A stretch of DNA of 40,133 bases from Streptomyces hilarionis (GTDB taxonomy: Bacteria; Actinomycetota; Actinomycetes; Streptomycetales; Streptomycetaceae), in assembly GCF_024539675.1 (NCBI RefSeq), contig NZ_JAHHIT010000069.1, forward strand, positions 1 through 40,133, read 5' to 3'. The notes under the pieces are model-generated. The model saw only the letters and a list, made by a program, of their open reading frames with translations, searched no databases and was not told the DNA's origin. The position numbers and the translations under genes are program-made. This document shows positions 1 to 7,741 of the stretch, one piece after another. How positions within the stretch are numbered: the stretch's first letter is position 1; each line of letters starts with the position of its first letter.

Positions 1-2
1 CC

Positions 3-458
3 ACCCGCCCCGCCCCCAGATGGGCCCGCAAGCGCTTCGTGCTGCCCGCTCTGGGAGTCGCCTTCCTCATCGGCATAGGAAGCGCGGGCACGGAAAGCGA
101 GAACCCGAACGCCACGAAGACGGCGGCCCACGACAGGGTCCAGCCGACGGTCACGGCCACCGCCACGGTGACCGCGACGGCCACGGCCACGGCGACGGCG
201 ACCGCCAAGCCGAAGCCGGCCCCGACCGTGACGGAAACGGTCAAGGTCAAGGTGACCGTCACCGCACACGCCGCGACGGGAACAGGCGGCAGCTCAGGCT
301 CCGGAAGCGGATCGTCATCCAGCGGCGGCTCCACCTCGTCGGACGACTCCAACGGCGGCGGCGCCACGGCCCTCTGCAACGACGGCACCTACTCCTACGC
401 CGCCCACCACCAGGGAGCCTGCTCCCACCACGGCGGAGTATCGATCTTCTACCGCTGA
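3..458 (+). CDS. DUF3761-type secreted/anchored protein, 5' end cut by window
   Basis: The reading frame is already open at the window edge, so the true start is probably upstream. A GTG at 39 exists, but the basic residues (WARKRF) just before it look like the n-region of a signal sequence. A hydrophobic segment (LPALGVAFLIGIG) follows, then a long Thr/Ala/Val/Lys-rich low-complexity linker and a Ser/Gly stretch. The C-terminal 30 residues are compact, with two Cys and a His-rich segment (CNDGTYSYAAHHQGAC), which I recognise as the DUF3761 pattern of Streptomyces exported proteins. No function is known. It lies just outside the left repeat of the island and is probably a chromosomal gene or an older insertion. 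The family call is fairly sure; the role is unknown. Confidence 0.7.
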   Translation, partial: TRPAPRWARKRFVLPALGVAFLIGIGSAGTESENPNATKTAAHDRVQPTVTATATVTATATATATATAKPKPAPTVTETVKVKVTVTAHAATGTGGSSGSGSGSSSSGGSTSSDDSNGGGATALCNDGTYSYAAHHQGACSHHGGVSIFYR

Positions 459-513
459 TCAGACCTCGGCCCTGCAGAAACGAGCTGAACCCCCAACCAC
501 CTCGCCCCAACTA

Positions 514-544
514 CTCGTTGGATTTTGGACACAGACCCAACGAG
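514..544 (+). terminator. Possible terminator after the DUF3761 gene
   Basis: An 8-bp perfect inverted repeat (ctcgttgg / ccaacgag) with a 15-base loop lies 56 bases after the stop codon. There is no clear U-tract, so the call is weak. Confidence 0.3.
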
Positions 545-745
545 GGCGGGGCAACGGCTCTGTGGCCCAGGTGGTCGATGCGAGGACAGCTTCTCGGGCA
601 GGTATCCCCTTCCGCGCCACCCACACTCCCGCCCCCCGACGCGACCACACCGGCCGACCGACAGACCCACCCCAAGTCCCGGCCCTCTCCGGCATTCACG
701 CCGGGGGCAGGTGACGCAGAACACCCAGAGAGGACCCAAGCTACA

Positions 746-764
746 CACACGGCTCCGGAGGCCG
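746..764 (+). repeat. Left 19-bp att core (attL/attR-like)
   Basis: Identical for 19 bases to the anticodon stem-loop of the tRNA-Arg gene at 23082-23100. One mismatch further left, two more bases could pair. Sequence beyond it does not match the tRNA 3' half. Confidence 0.65.
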
Positions 765-823
765 CTTTGGTCCTAGGCAACGCAGCAGGTCATGGCGCTG
801 GACGTGGCAGATTGGGCGTGACG

Positions 824-841
824 AGTCCACGGATAGTCCAC
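824..841 (+). repeat. Left paired arm-type 7-mers (agtccac x2)
   Basis: Two copies of agtccac start 11 bp apart (824 and 835), about one helical turn. The same pair with the same pitch occurs at 22931-22948, just inside the other island end. This suits arm-type binding sites of the tyrosine integrase, but that is inference. Confidence 0.55.
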
Positions 842-952
842 GACCGGCTGGGCATCAATTTGCCAGGGCCCCCTCAGACGCTCAGATGGTGCGGTCGTCA
901 CAGGTAGTCCGAGGTTCCTCTTGCCTGCTGTCGTTGCTGTTAGTTGTGTCCG

Positions 953-1299
953 TCAGGCCGGGGGGTAGCCGGGGTGCCGGGGTATCAGAGATCTGTCGCG
1001 CCAACTCCTCGACGACCTGCGGAACGACTTGTTGAGCGTCCTAAGTGCCTGATGGACTGACGCGTACGGTCGTCCGGCGTGAGAGGCGAGGGTCGGGTCG
1101 ACTGCCCGCTCGATCTTCGCCATGTAGGCAGCCACGATAGGGATCGCCTTGTCGTACTCGCTGGGGTCGGTGGTTATGGGCACAGCCGAGCAGCATGGAC
1201 CGATGAGGTCAAGAGCGCTCAAGACCGACGGGGGCAGCGGTTAGGGGAGGCTGAAGGCTCCTTTGCCCGCTGCCAGACGGCCGGCCACCCTGTTGTCAT
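953..1299 (-). pseudogene. Decayed fourth gene of the L4-CHAT-hydrolase operon (unknown)
   Basis: An ATG at 1299 lies 5 bases after the hydrolase stop codon, but its frame closes after 26 codons. Another frame, entered at GTG 1288, reads VAGRLAAGKGAFSLP, meets a TAA, and then continues open to 953 with balanced composition (for example ITTDPSEYDKAIPIVAAYMAK). Either a nonsense change or a frameshift has broken a gene of about 110 residues. Alternatively only a short protein from TTG 1222 (about 89 residues) is made, but no ribosome site precedes it. I recognise no domain. Position and strand suggest it belonged to the upstream operon. This is a tentative call. Confidence 0.35.
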
Positions 1300-1304
1300 T
1301 TAAA

Positions 1305-2342
1305 TCACCCATCTGTTTCGTTCAAGGGTCGAGCGTAGTCCACGAGCGTAAGAATAAGATGAATTGATTCTCGGTACCAGAAATCGGAGTGTGCGCCTTC
1401 CGGTCGCGTAAACTTTCCCTTTCGGTATAGCCAACTTGCATCGATGTTCACGATGGGATAGGACAGCTCGTACTCCTTGTAGGTATCGTTTGAGGAGCGG
1501 AGCAACGTGGTTCTGACGCGGGCAGAGGGCTTCGTCGCTCCACGGCAGCCGACAGCGCAAGCGCCAGATTCCGTGAACCGGTGCCAAGAGCAATTTGCCC
1601 GATCAGCTCGTGAGAATGTAAGACACACAGGGCCCTGCAGCGGTCCGGTGTCTAGTAGATCCTTGAATTGATCGGCGAATACAGTGCGACGTGCGGCCAT
1701 CTGGAAAACGACAAGATTGTCTATTGTGTATTCGAAGCGCTCATTCCTGTGAAGCAATCGAAGCGTAGGAGGTTGTGGAGCCGGTGCGGCTGCGATGGCC
1801 TCCGCAAGAAACCGGCCGCCGAATGAGTGGCCGATGCAGTGCAAATACTGGCCGCTTGCCGCCATGAGGGTTTCCGGTCCTCTTTTCGGCCGTTCGCGCT
1901 CCTCATCCAGGTACCCCAAAAGGTGTGACAGGGCAAACTCGGCATAGCCGTGCGTAGTCATTCCATGGGCTCGGTTCCGTATGCGGAAGTAACCTCGTGG
2001 CGAGTGAGCGCTCTTTGATGGCCAGCGTATGGCTACATACATAGCCTTGAAACCTTCTAAATGCGGATACATCTTGGATTGTTCGGTGTAGAGAGATTCG
2101 ATCGCGGCGAATAGGCGAGCGGCCGTTTTGTAGGCGCTTTCCCGGACGTGCTGCCAGCCGTGCACCCAGACGAAAATATCAGTCACATTCTTTGGAACGA
2201 TGAGTTGACCTCTGAGGAAATCGCTCACCTCATCTTGGGGTACGGGGGTGATGGAATCCGGAAAGACGAAGTTCCCAGTCCGGTCGAGATCCAAGACCGT
2301 GAAGCGGTTAAAACCTTCACCAGATGGCAAGTGATCAGTCAT
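1305..2342 (-). CDS. Alpha/beta hydrolase, third gene of CHAT operon
   Basis: This 345-residue protein has an alpha/beta-hydrolase layout. A strand ending in an oxyanion-type HG (residues 61-62, in FVWVHGW) is followed by the nucleophile elbow GHSFGG with Ser173, an acid candidate Asp247 (TFSRAD) and a His candidate at 318 (GAHSDFW). No signal peptide or membrane segment is seen, so it is probably cytoplasmic. The substrate is unknown; ester, thioester or lipid cleavage are possible. Its ATG overlaps the CHAT gene's TAA by one base, indicating translational coupling. Base composition is clearly lower in G+C than the host genes. In context it is likely an effector or processing partner of the CHAT protease. 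Fold call is sure; role is inference. Confidence 0.8.
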   Translation of the reverse strand: MTDHLPSGEGFNRFTVLDLDRTGNFVFPDSITPVPQDEVSDFLRGQLIVPKNVTDIFVWVHGWQHVRESAYKTAARLFAAIESLYTEQSKMYPHLEGFKAMYVAIRWPSKSAHSPRGYFRIRNRAHGMTTHGYAEFALSHLLGYLDEERERPKRGPETLMAASGQYLHCIGHSFGGRFLAEAIAAAPAPQPPTLRLLHRNERFEYTIDNLVVFQMAARRTVFADQFKDLLDTGPLQGPVCLTFSRADRANCSWHRFTESGACAVGCRGATKPSARVRTTLLRSSNDTYKEYELSYPIVNIDASWLYRKGKFTRPEGAHSDFWYRESIHLILTLVDYARPLNETDG

Positions 2343-3643
2343 TAACTGTTCCCGTCGCCCGACACCAAGCGCGTATCCAAGCCGCGGTAGAGTGAGAATA
2401 TGAGCCCAAGTGGATTGTGGTGGTCTTCTGCGAAATACTGGGTCAGTTCCCGCACGAGGTCGCCGATGCGTGTACCTGGAATTAGGAATTCATCAAAGAA
2501 CCGCTTGGTGTACTCGCAAGCGAAAGGAATTGGCAGGTCTACCTGGGGTCCAATGAGGCAGTTCGCTCCTTTTTCCAGCAGTACTACGCTGAACGACCGG
2601 TAGAATGTCGAATTCAACTGACCTGCTTGACAGGCGTCAATGAAGACGATGGTATTCGGGAGCTTGCGATTAGCCAACCATGCCTCAAAGTCGCCAGTGT
2701 AAATTGGATCATCAATGTCGCTCAGCTCTATAGACGGCTCGCCTAGATGGGGTCCTGATGGCGTGCCACTAACCTTTGCGTGACAACAAAAACACATGAG
2801 CTGGTCACTGAAATCCGGCTGACTCAAGTCTGTTGCCAACTTTGGTCGCTTGTAGCGAAAAGTGATGTGCGGAGTGGCCTCAGTTAGCTGTCTTTTGAGC
2901 GAGGCGACCAGTTTCTGTCCAGTTTGCCGGTGATCGTCGATCCTGGTATCGGCGTTCAGTCCGACGTGCAGTCCGCCATTTACTCTAATTTCTGTTTTGC
3001 CAGTGTTCGCGCGAAATTGATGCTCTATCCAATGGCGATACCCAAGGAACTCGTGCATGGACCAGGCAAATTCCTCGCCCTCCATATTCGTCTCAGGATC
3101 GAGAGGTACGTAGAGCATCGACCATGGGACGAATAGGTCGTCAGACTGGAAGGTAAGGATGCACGGGCCCTTGCGGTGTGCCGCCTCAAGTCGTTCACGG
3201 ATTTCTTGCAAACGATCACCGTCGCGACTAAAGACCTGATCGAACAGTCTATAACCGCGGTAGCAAAGCCTTTTTCCCATCGATCTCATGTGTTCGCGGT
3301 CGGCATCCGAACTCAGGTCGCATTTATCGCTGAAGGTGTAGCTAGGCCTTTTGGGATTGCCACTCGGGTTTTCAAATTCTATGAATTTAAGCCAAGCTTC
3401 GCGCAACGTGTTGATATATCCCGCCATCTGGCTCTCTGTCTTCTCCAGTGTTCCGTTTATGGAGTGGCGCGAAGCGAAAATCTCCCCGAATGCCGTTACG
3501 CTATAGTTTTTTTCCCTATCGTTCCATGTAAAGATCAGCGAGCCTGACGGTGCGCCTCCTCGGTCGGTCGGCTCGGGGATCCTCGTGAAGCCGCTGCCGT
3601 CGTTGTCGTGGGTCTTCCTCAGCGGCAAATGTCTTACACTCAT
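2342..3643 (-). CDS. CHAT-domain caspase-like protease
   Basis: This 433-residue protein has a C-terminal CHAT peptidase fold (roughly residues 160-425). The hallmarks are FVPWSMLYV (171-179, the usual PW..LY strand), His288 in MCFCCHAK and Cys338 in VFIDACQAGQ, the expected catalytic His-Cys dyad at strand ends. The N-terminal 150 residues show no domain I recognise and may be the regulatory part. CHAT proteases are known effectors in bacterial conflict systems, activated by associated sensor domains. The start ATG overlaps the upstream L4-fusion stop codon as ATGA, and the downstream hydrolase overlaps by one base, so the three are made together. Sampled G+C is 31/60 bases at 2641-2700, far below the host norm, indicating transfer. 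Confidence 0.88.
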   Translation of the reverse strand: MSVRHLPLRKTHDNDGSGFTRIPEPTDRGGAPSGSLIFTWNDREKNYSVTAFGEIFASRHSINGTLEKTESQMAGYINTLREAWLKFIEFENPSGNPKRPSYTFSDKCDLSSDADREHMRSMGKRLCYRGYRLFDQVFSRDGDRLQEIRERLEAAHRKGPCILTFQSDDLFVPWSMLYVPLDPETNMEGEEFAWSMHEFLGYRHWIEHQFRANTGKTEIRVNGGLHVGLNADTRIDDHRQTGQKLVASLKRQLTEATPHITFRYKRPKLATDLSQPDFSDQLMCFCCHAKVSGTPSGPHLGEPSIELSDIDDPIYTGDFEAWLANRKLPNTIVFIDACQAGQLNSTFYRSFSVVLLEKGANCLIGPQVDLPIPFACEYTKRFFDEFLIPGTRIGDLVRELTQYFAEDHHNPLGLIFSLYRGLDTRLVSGDGNS

Positions 3644-4668
3644 GACTCTGTCGCTCCGATATCGATACTAGCTTCCAACTCCTGAAGGAGGGTGCCCTCG
3701 CGGTAGAGATGGATTTGGAAACGCAAAATGAGATTGCCTTGCTCGTGTGGAGTGATTGAGAACTCCACAGGGCGAGTTCCGCCAAAGCGGGGCAAACATA
3801 GTAGATGTCCGACCGGCTGCACTTCTGCATTCTCGGCGAAGAGCAGGGCGTACAGCTCAAGATGGTCCCGGCCCGGCCACTCGGGCATAATTTGACTAAC
3901 CCTGCGAAGGCCGTCCCTATGTGGTGGTCGAATCTGGAATCCTATGCGGAAAGTTTGACCTTTCCCTAGGCTGGCGGGGGCATCGATGAGCCAGCTATTT
4001 GCCACTCTCGGAGGAGCCGATGCGTCGGATTCCTCAGGCGCGGCTGGGCCAGATACGAATGATTCGAGGGCCTTCTGGGTGAAGACCACGTCGTCCGAGA
4101 CGATCACGTCGTACGTGTTCAGCTGGCCCGGCTCCAGGATGTGCACCTGGGGCAGGTTGCGGGCGGACAGCCACGCGGCCTCGTCGGCGCGGTCGACGAC
4201 CAGGAGCAGGTTCTTGCGCTCCGAGATCTTGCCGAACAGCGTGCGAGCGGCCTTGGTGGAAGGAGTCTCGCCCTCGATCACGCCGGTGACAACGTGGATG
4301 CGGTTGTGGCGGGCCCGGTCGGTGAGGGCATGGCGCAGGGCGGCAGCCTTCATCTTCTTCGGGGTCCGCTGCGAGTAGTCACGCGGCTGCGGGCCGTGGA
4401 CGACGCCACCGCCGGCGAACTGCGGCGCGCGGGTCGAGCCCTGACGGGCGCGGCCGGTGCCCTTCTGGCGGTACGGCTTTTTGCCGCCACCACGGACTTC
4501 ACCGCGACGCTTGGTCTTGTGCGTGCCCTGACGGGCAGCGGCGTTCTGCGCGACGACGACCTGGTGGATCAGCGGGATGCTGACCTTCTCCACGCCGAAG
4601 ATCTCCGCGGGGAGCTCGACGCTTCCGGTCTTCTCGCCGGCAGGCGACAGGAGGTCGATTGTGCTCAA
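3640..4668 (-). CDS. Ribosomal protein L4 fused to a C-terminal CHAT-associated domain
   Basis: Starting at TTG 4668 the product is 342 residues. Residues 1-207 are a full actinobacterial L4 (LSTIDLLSPAGEKTG start, intact tRNA-tunnel loop GGKKPYRQKGTGRARQG at 61-77, end ESFVSGP). Residues 208-222 form an acidic/proline linker. Residues 223-342 are an extra beta-rich domain, with LGKGQTFRIGFQIRP near its start and LILRFQIHLYREGTLLQEL near its end. It resembles beta-sandwich domains found next to CHAT proteases; that assignment is from memory and weak. This is not the S10-operon rplD: neighbours are a CHAT protease and a hydrolase, not rplC/rplW. L4 DNA is very G+C rich (49/60 at 4381-4440), while the extra domain is not; the switch falls near 4065. 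The longer frame to 4878 lacks L4 similarity and was not used. Confidence 0.85.
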   Translation of the reverse strand: MSTIDLLSPAGEKTGSVELPAEIFGVEKVSIPLIHQVVVAQNAAARQGTHKTKRRGEVRGGGKKPYRQKGTGRARQGSTRAPQFAGGGVVHGPQPRDYSQRTPKKMKAAALRHALTDRARHNRIHVVTGVIEGETPSTKAARTLFGKISERKNLLLVVDRADEAAWLSARNLPQVHILEPGQLNTYDVIVSDDVVFTQKALESFVSGPAAPEESDASAPPRVANSWLIDAPASLGKGQTFRIGFQIRPPHRDGLRRVSQIMPEWPGRDHLELYALLFAENAEVQPVGHLLCLPRFGGTRPVEFSITPHEQGNLILRFQIHLYREGTLLQELEASIDIGATES

Positions 4669-5194
4669 CGTTCCGCCCGTCGGTCGTCGGGTCTTGAGCG
4701 CAGGCCGTGGCCCTGCGATCGCGTGCTTAGGGCGAGCCCAACGAGACTTCCACGGTGGTGCGCGTGCGTTGTGATCAGGTTCAAGTCGGGGCTTGCCATT
4801 TGTGCCGTTGCTGGGGCGGCAGGCGGCGGACTCGCGGGCTGCTCCTTCCATCGGACTCCGAGGGCCTGATGATCGCAAGCTGGCAGTATGGCTATAACGC
4901 GACTGCGGGAATTACTCAGATTCATCCGAGTATGGGTCCCTCGGCCAGGCCAAGCATTGGCGACGGAACGGGCTCGACACGTGGCGCTTCACGCCAAGTG
5001 TTTCCGGCCAGCACATGAAGACACTGCAAAGACAGAACCCGTGCCTGTGCTCGCCGTCTCAGGTCTCGACGTCTGACCCGCGACGTGCCCACTCGCCGCT
5101 AGATCTTCTCCCGGATTTCTCCCGACGCCCCCTGGCAACCACTCAGGGGCCCGATCCGCCAAGCGGATCCGGCTATGGACCTGATGTTTCAGCT
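4669..5194. other. Leader region of the L4-fusion operon; no gene seen
   Basis: About 525 bases contain only arginine/serine-rich shadow frames. It must carry the promoter of the minus-strand operon, but I could not pick convincing -35/-10 boxes. The bases before TTG 4668 (gacgggcggaacg) give only a weak ribosome site. No rplC-like or rplW-like sequence is present. Confidence 0.5.
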
Positions 5195-5237
5195 GTCCGG
5201 GTGGCGGGATTTGAACCCACGACCTCTTCGTCCCGAA
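5195..5237 (-). pseudogene. Displaced 3' half of tRNA-Pro(CGG)
   Basis: Read on the minus strand this is the 3' strand of a proline tRNA: the anticodon loop TTCGGGA (anticodon CGG), anticodon stem, variable loop, T arm with GGTTCAAATCC and acceptor 3' strand. It then diverges, in the 5' direction, exactly past the anticodon loop. There is no 5' half, so it cannot be a working tRNA. Such half-tRNAs are left when an element integrates with crossover in the anticodon loop. Confidence 0.75.
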
Positions 5238-5519
5238 GCAACTTGGGCGAGGCTGCTGCCTTGGGCTGGTGCGCTCCTCACCTGCGCTGACGGTCCGCAG
5301 ACGTTCGCGCTCGTCCGCCGTTGCTCGTGGGCGTTGTCACGCAGTTAGACACTCAGCCTTACTCGATCTGCCGTGTGGGAAACACCGGTGCAAGGGTGCT
5401 GACGGCCGTCCTACTATGAGTCTGGCTGCGTCGGTCGGCGCGCTGTAGACCCGCAGCACCGGCCCGTTGTGGAGGGGACCAGTCCGTTCGAGCCGGGCCA
5501 GGTGGTGACATCTGCTGAG
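5218..5519 (+). repeat. Repeat A1: pSAM2-like attachment region
   Basis: It starts with the 19-bp core cacacgacctcttcgtcccga-like block shared exactly with 7742-7760 (the shared part begins at the second cac). It then aligns with 7742-8046 over about 300 bases with scattered differences and small indels. At 5336-5352 it contains GTCACGCAGTTAGACAC, which matches my memory of the arm-type integrase sites of pSAM2. It ends just upstream of the gene at 5542 and may also supply its promoter. Confidence 0.7.
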
Positions 5520-5541
5520 CGGTTCGATACGAGGTTCGTCT

Positions 5542-5913
5542 ATGCCTCAGGGAGAGGCCGTGGAACGGCAGCAGCTCGAACGGCTTCTGGGTGGTGGCGA
5601 CGACACGTCGGCGGCCGCTCTCGCTGCACTCCGCGCCGACGCTTCATACGTCGTCTGGGACGGAACGACTTCACCCAAATCACTCGCGACGGTCTACGGG
5701 CGCCGACTCCGTCACACCCTTCGGAGGGGCATCGAGACCTCCGGCTTGGCCCGGGCCGTGCAACGCCTCGACCTATACGGCCGACCGGTTCGACTGGGGC
5801 AGATCAGGACTGCCGACGGATCGTGGATCTTCATGCTGTTTCTCGACGCGGACGTCAGCACGCTGGTGGCGTGCACTGGCGTACGGCAATCCCAACCAGA
5901 ATCGGCCTGCTGA
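5542..5913 (+). CDS. Hypothetical protein, 123 aa, directly after repeat A1
   Basis: ATG at 5542 has an acgagg ribosome-site candidate 8 bases upstream. The 123-residue product has no signal peptide or membrane helix. It has an Ala-rich helical N-terminus, then a region with GRRLRHTLRRG and a likely beta section (RPVRLGQIRTADGSWIFMLFLD) that resembles a small ligand- or nucleic-acid-binding fold. I do not recognise the family. It sits between att-like repeat A1 and the small gene at 6126, and a repeat A2 stands at the same distance before the YaaC-like gene, so it is probably cargo of the pSAM2-like layer. It could be a fragment of a longer protein, since the C-terminus ends abruptly. Confidence 0.5.
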   Translation: MPQGEAVERQQLERLLGGGDDTSAAALAALRADASYVVWDGTTSPKSLATVYGRRLRHTLRRGIETSGLARAVQRLDLYGRPVRLGQIRTADGSWIFMLFLDADVSTLVACTGVRQSQPESAC

Positions 5914-6125
5914 ACCTGCGCACGGCCAACACGCTTTCCAACTGTGGTGGTGGCTCCAGGTGCATTGGACGGGCCCGTTCACCTGCGTTCATGGTTAGTC
6001 GGCCGTGGAAGCGGTTACCGCCTTCGGTCCCGTGTGAACGGCCGCGAACGGTGCTGAATGAGACGGAAACTGAGACGGACGGAGTGGCCGGGCTCGCTAG
6101 CATCGTCGCTGTTGAGGGGGGATTT

Positions 6126-6455
6126 ATGGCGCTGGTCCGCAAGGGATCACGAGGGATCGTTGTCGACGGCACGGCCTACCGCTGGCGGCTGCGGGGCCGG
6201 CCGACGTACTTCCAGGGCTTGGCCTGGTCGCCGTGCACGTTCGCGGTCGAGTATGCGGACACCCCAGGGATGACGCTCGTGGTCACCACCGACCAGCCGC
6301 ATTCGAGCAACTGGATCGGCCGCGAGCCTGTGCCAGTGCTGCCGTCCGGAGTTGCCGCGGCCGTTCGCCTTGCACTGCGTGAGGGTTGGACACCGACGGC
6401 ACATGGCTCCCCGTTCCGTCTCGACCAGTCCGCCGGCTTCCCGCCCTCGTCCTGA
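6126..6455 (+). CDS. Small conserved Streptomyces protein, function unknown
   Basis: ATG 6126 is preceded by a strong purine stretch (gagggggga, 6114-6122). The longer open frame upstream lacks coherent composition, so this start is chosen. The 109-residue product begins MALVRKGSRGIVVDG, continues YRWRLRGRPTYFQGL, then WSPCTFAVEYAD and VVTTDQPH, and ends in a proline-rich tail. I have seen this pattern in many Streptomyces hypothetical proteins; no function is established. Predicted all-beta, cytoplasmic. The 210-base gap from the preceding gene suggests its own promoter. It is followed by repeat B1. Confident as a gene, not as a function. Confidence 0.7.
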   Translation: MALVRKGSRGIVVDGTAYRWRLRGRPTYFQGLAWSPCTFAVEYADTPGMTLVVTTDQPHSSNWIGREPVPVLPSGVAAAVRLALREGWTPTAHGSPFRLDQSAGFPPSS

Positions 6456-6591
6456 GCGGTGTAGAGAGTGAGTACCGCTTTAGGAGAGAGGCTGGGGCGT
6501 CGTGCCGGTGCCCTGGGGCTTCGATGACTGGCGAGATGCCCGGCAACTCGACCGCCAGGCACCCTCGTTGACCGTGGTTGGCCCCTGCATC

Positions 6592-6609
6592 TGGCACGGC
6601 AGTGGCACG
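6592..6609 (+). repeat. Paired 7-mers C1 (tggcacg x2)
   Basis: Two tggcacg copies start 11 bp apart at 6592 and 6603. The same arrangement occurs at 6892/6903 (tggtgcg) and 9469/9480 (tggcacg), always beside a B repeat. Spacing of one helical turn suits recombinase arm sites; inference only. Confidence 0.5.
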
Positions 6610-6611
6610 AA

Positions 6612-6815
6612 CCTCAGCCGACGACAGCCAGCCACGACGGCGGGTGCGTCGACCGACCGCGCACGCGTATGCCTCGCTGCACCCCCACCGGCCTTAGCCA
6701 CGCTATTGGCTTGCGCCGTCGACCAGAGCAACCTTCGACGGCCGGCCCCGTGACGACGGACGCGAGCTATCAGCTTGGGAAGCTGCGGTCATTCGTGCCT
6801 GGTCCGGGCGCTGAC
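6612..6815 (+). repeat. Repeat B1
   Basis: This non-coding stretch begins with cctcagccgacgacag and runs through cccccaccggcc and agcttgggaagct. It aligns along its length with 9192-9396 and for its first 120 bases with 9534-9657. Copies differ by many substitutions, so they are old. Confidence 0.6.
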
Positions 6816-6891
6816 CTGGGTGAACAGCTTGACCGTTGCCCTGTCGGCCCCAGCTGCTTCACCGTGATTCCCCGCTGCTCCCTGCTGGATC

Positions 6892-6909
6892 TGGTGCGCT
6901 TGTGGTGCG
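6892..6909 (+). repeat. Paired 7-mers C2 (tggtgcg x2)
   Basis: Two tggtgcg copies start 11 bp apart (6892, 6903), a two-base variant of the tggcacg pairs at 6592 and 9469. A ccccgctg stretch lies about 20 bases before it, as it does before the pair at 9469. Confidence 0.45.
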
Positions 6910-6974
6910 CCTCCGTTGTCAGTGCGGGTGGCTAAGGTGCGTCTGCCATCAAGGGCATTGCTTTGGGAGGGGCT

Positions 6975-7739
6975 TTGGGAGCTAAAACGGGACTGCTGGT
7001 GTACGCCGACGGCGACATACCCGAGTTGTTGCGACGAGTGGGGGCGGCCGACCGTGATCGGACTGCCACCATGATGCGGCGGCTATACCCGGGCAGGGGG
7101 GTCGAGGAGTGCGAGGGCTCAGTTCTGTCGGACGGCGTGTACCCCCCGGAAGGAACGGTGTATGCGGCCTCCTGGCCGGGTGTGGAGGTCGTCGGTGATC
7201 GGGGGATGATGATCGACCTTCCCACCCAACTCCCGGAACACCTCGTGGCGGCAAGTGCGGGCCGACGGCTCGTCCTGCACAACATGCACAGCGTCGTCGA
7301 CTGGCTTGCCTTCGCCGTGTGGGAAGACGGCCGACTCGTCCGCTCCCTCAGCCTGTCCCCGGATGACGGCGTCATGGAGAACATCGGCGAACCGTTCCCG
7401 TTCGAACTGCCCTACTGGGCCGGAGACCGCTCAGCCGACGTCATCCCGTGGCCAGACGAAGACGAAGACGAAGAGCCCTATCCGCTACCCTTCCACCCCT
7501 TGGAACTGGGAGAAGACGCGCTGCGAGCCCTCTGCGGCTTCGTCCAGGAGGGCCGCCCCGAGGACGGTGACGTCAACGCAGACCACATCCGACTCCACGG
7601 TTTCCGGGTACGGGATCCACATGGCTCTGGTCCCGTGAAGAAGGAAGCCGCGTCACAAGGCGCTGGGGAGGCCATAGGACCGCCGCGCTTCTACACCTTC
7701 GGGCCCGACGGCTTGCTGGTCGAGAACGACGGCGTGTAG
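6975..7739 (+). CDS. DUF6928-family protein
   Basis: TTG 6975 gives the start MGAKTGLLVYADGD, the typical N-terminus of this family; an in-frame TTG at 6963 is a less likely start. The ggagg at 6966-6970 is close but usable. The product is 254 residues, with no membrane segments, an acidic run (PDEDEDEEP) at about two thirds, and short conserved pieces (VVDWLAFAVWEDG, GEPFPFELPYW). The family is frequent in Streptomyces and has no established function. The stop codon lies only two bases before the core of repeat A2, so whatever recombination placed A2 preserved or defined this gene's end. Cargo of the pSAM2-like layer. Confidence 0.75.
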   Translation: MGAKTGLLVYADGDIPELLRRVGAADRDRTATMMRRLYPGRGVEECEGSVLSDGVYPPEGTVYAASWPGVEVVGDRGMMIDLPTQLPEHLVAASAGRRLVLHNMHSVVDWLAFAVWEDGRLVRSLSLSPDDGVMENIGEPFPFELPYWAGDRSADVIPWPDEDEDEEPYPLPFHPLELGEDALRALCGFVQEGRPEDGDVNADHIRLHGFRVRDPHGSGPVKKEAASQGAGEAIGPPRFYTFGPDGLLVENDGV

Positions 7740-7741
7740 CT

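Larger units (their letters stand above)
459..952. other. Gene-free stretch at the left end of the island
   Basis: No credible coding sequence is seen here; open frames lack ribosome sites and have arginine/proline-rich shadow composition. It holds a weak inverted repeat (514-521 with 537-544), the left 19-bp core (746-764) and paired 7-mers (824-841). The stretch 845-952 shows nothing I can name. Confidence 0.6.

Noticed and set aside
4430..4500. Idea that the extra L4 gives macrolide resistance
   Set aside because: The loop GGKKPYRQKGTGRAR is intact and shows no known resistance change, so this is unsupported.
3640..4668. Reading the L4 gene as the host's normal rplD
   Set aside because: There is no rplC, rplW or rplB beside it, it is fused to another domain, and it lies in a mobile element operon.
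5195..5237. A functional tRNA-Pro gene
   Set aside because: Only the 3' half from the anticodon loop is present; no D arm or acceptor 5' strand.
5469..6455. 328-codon plus-strand frame covering two gene calls
   Set aside because: Its first two thirds overlap the better gene at 5542 and lack protein-like composition; only the end from ATG 6126 looks like a conserved protein.
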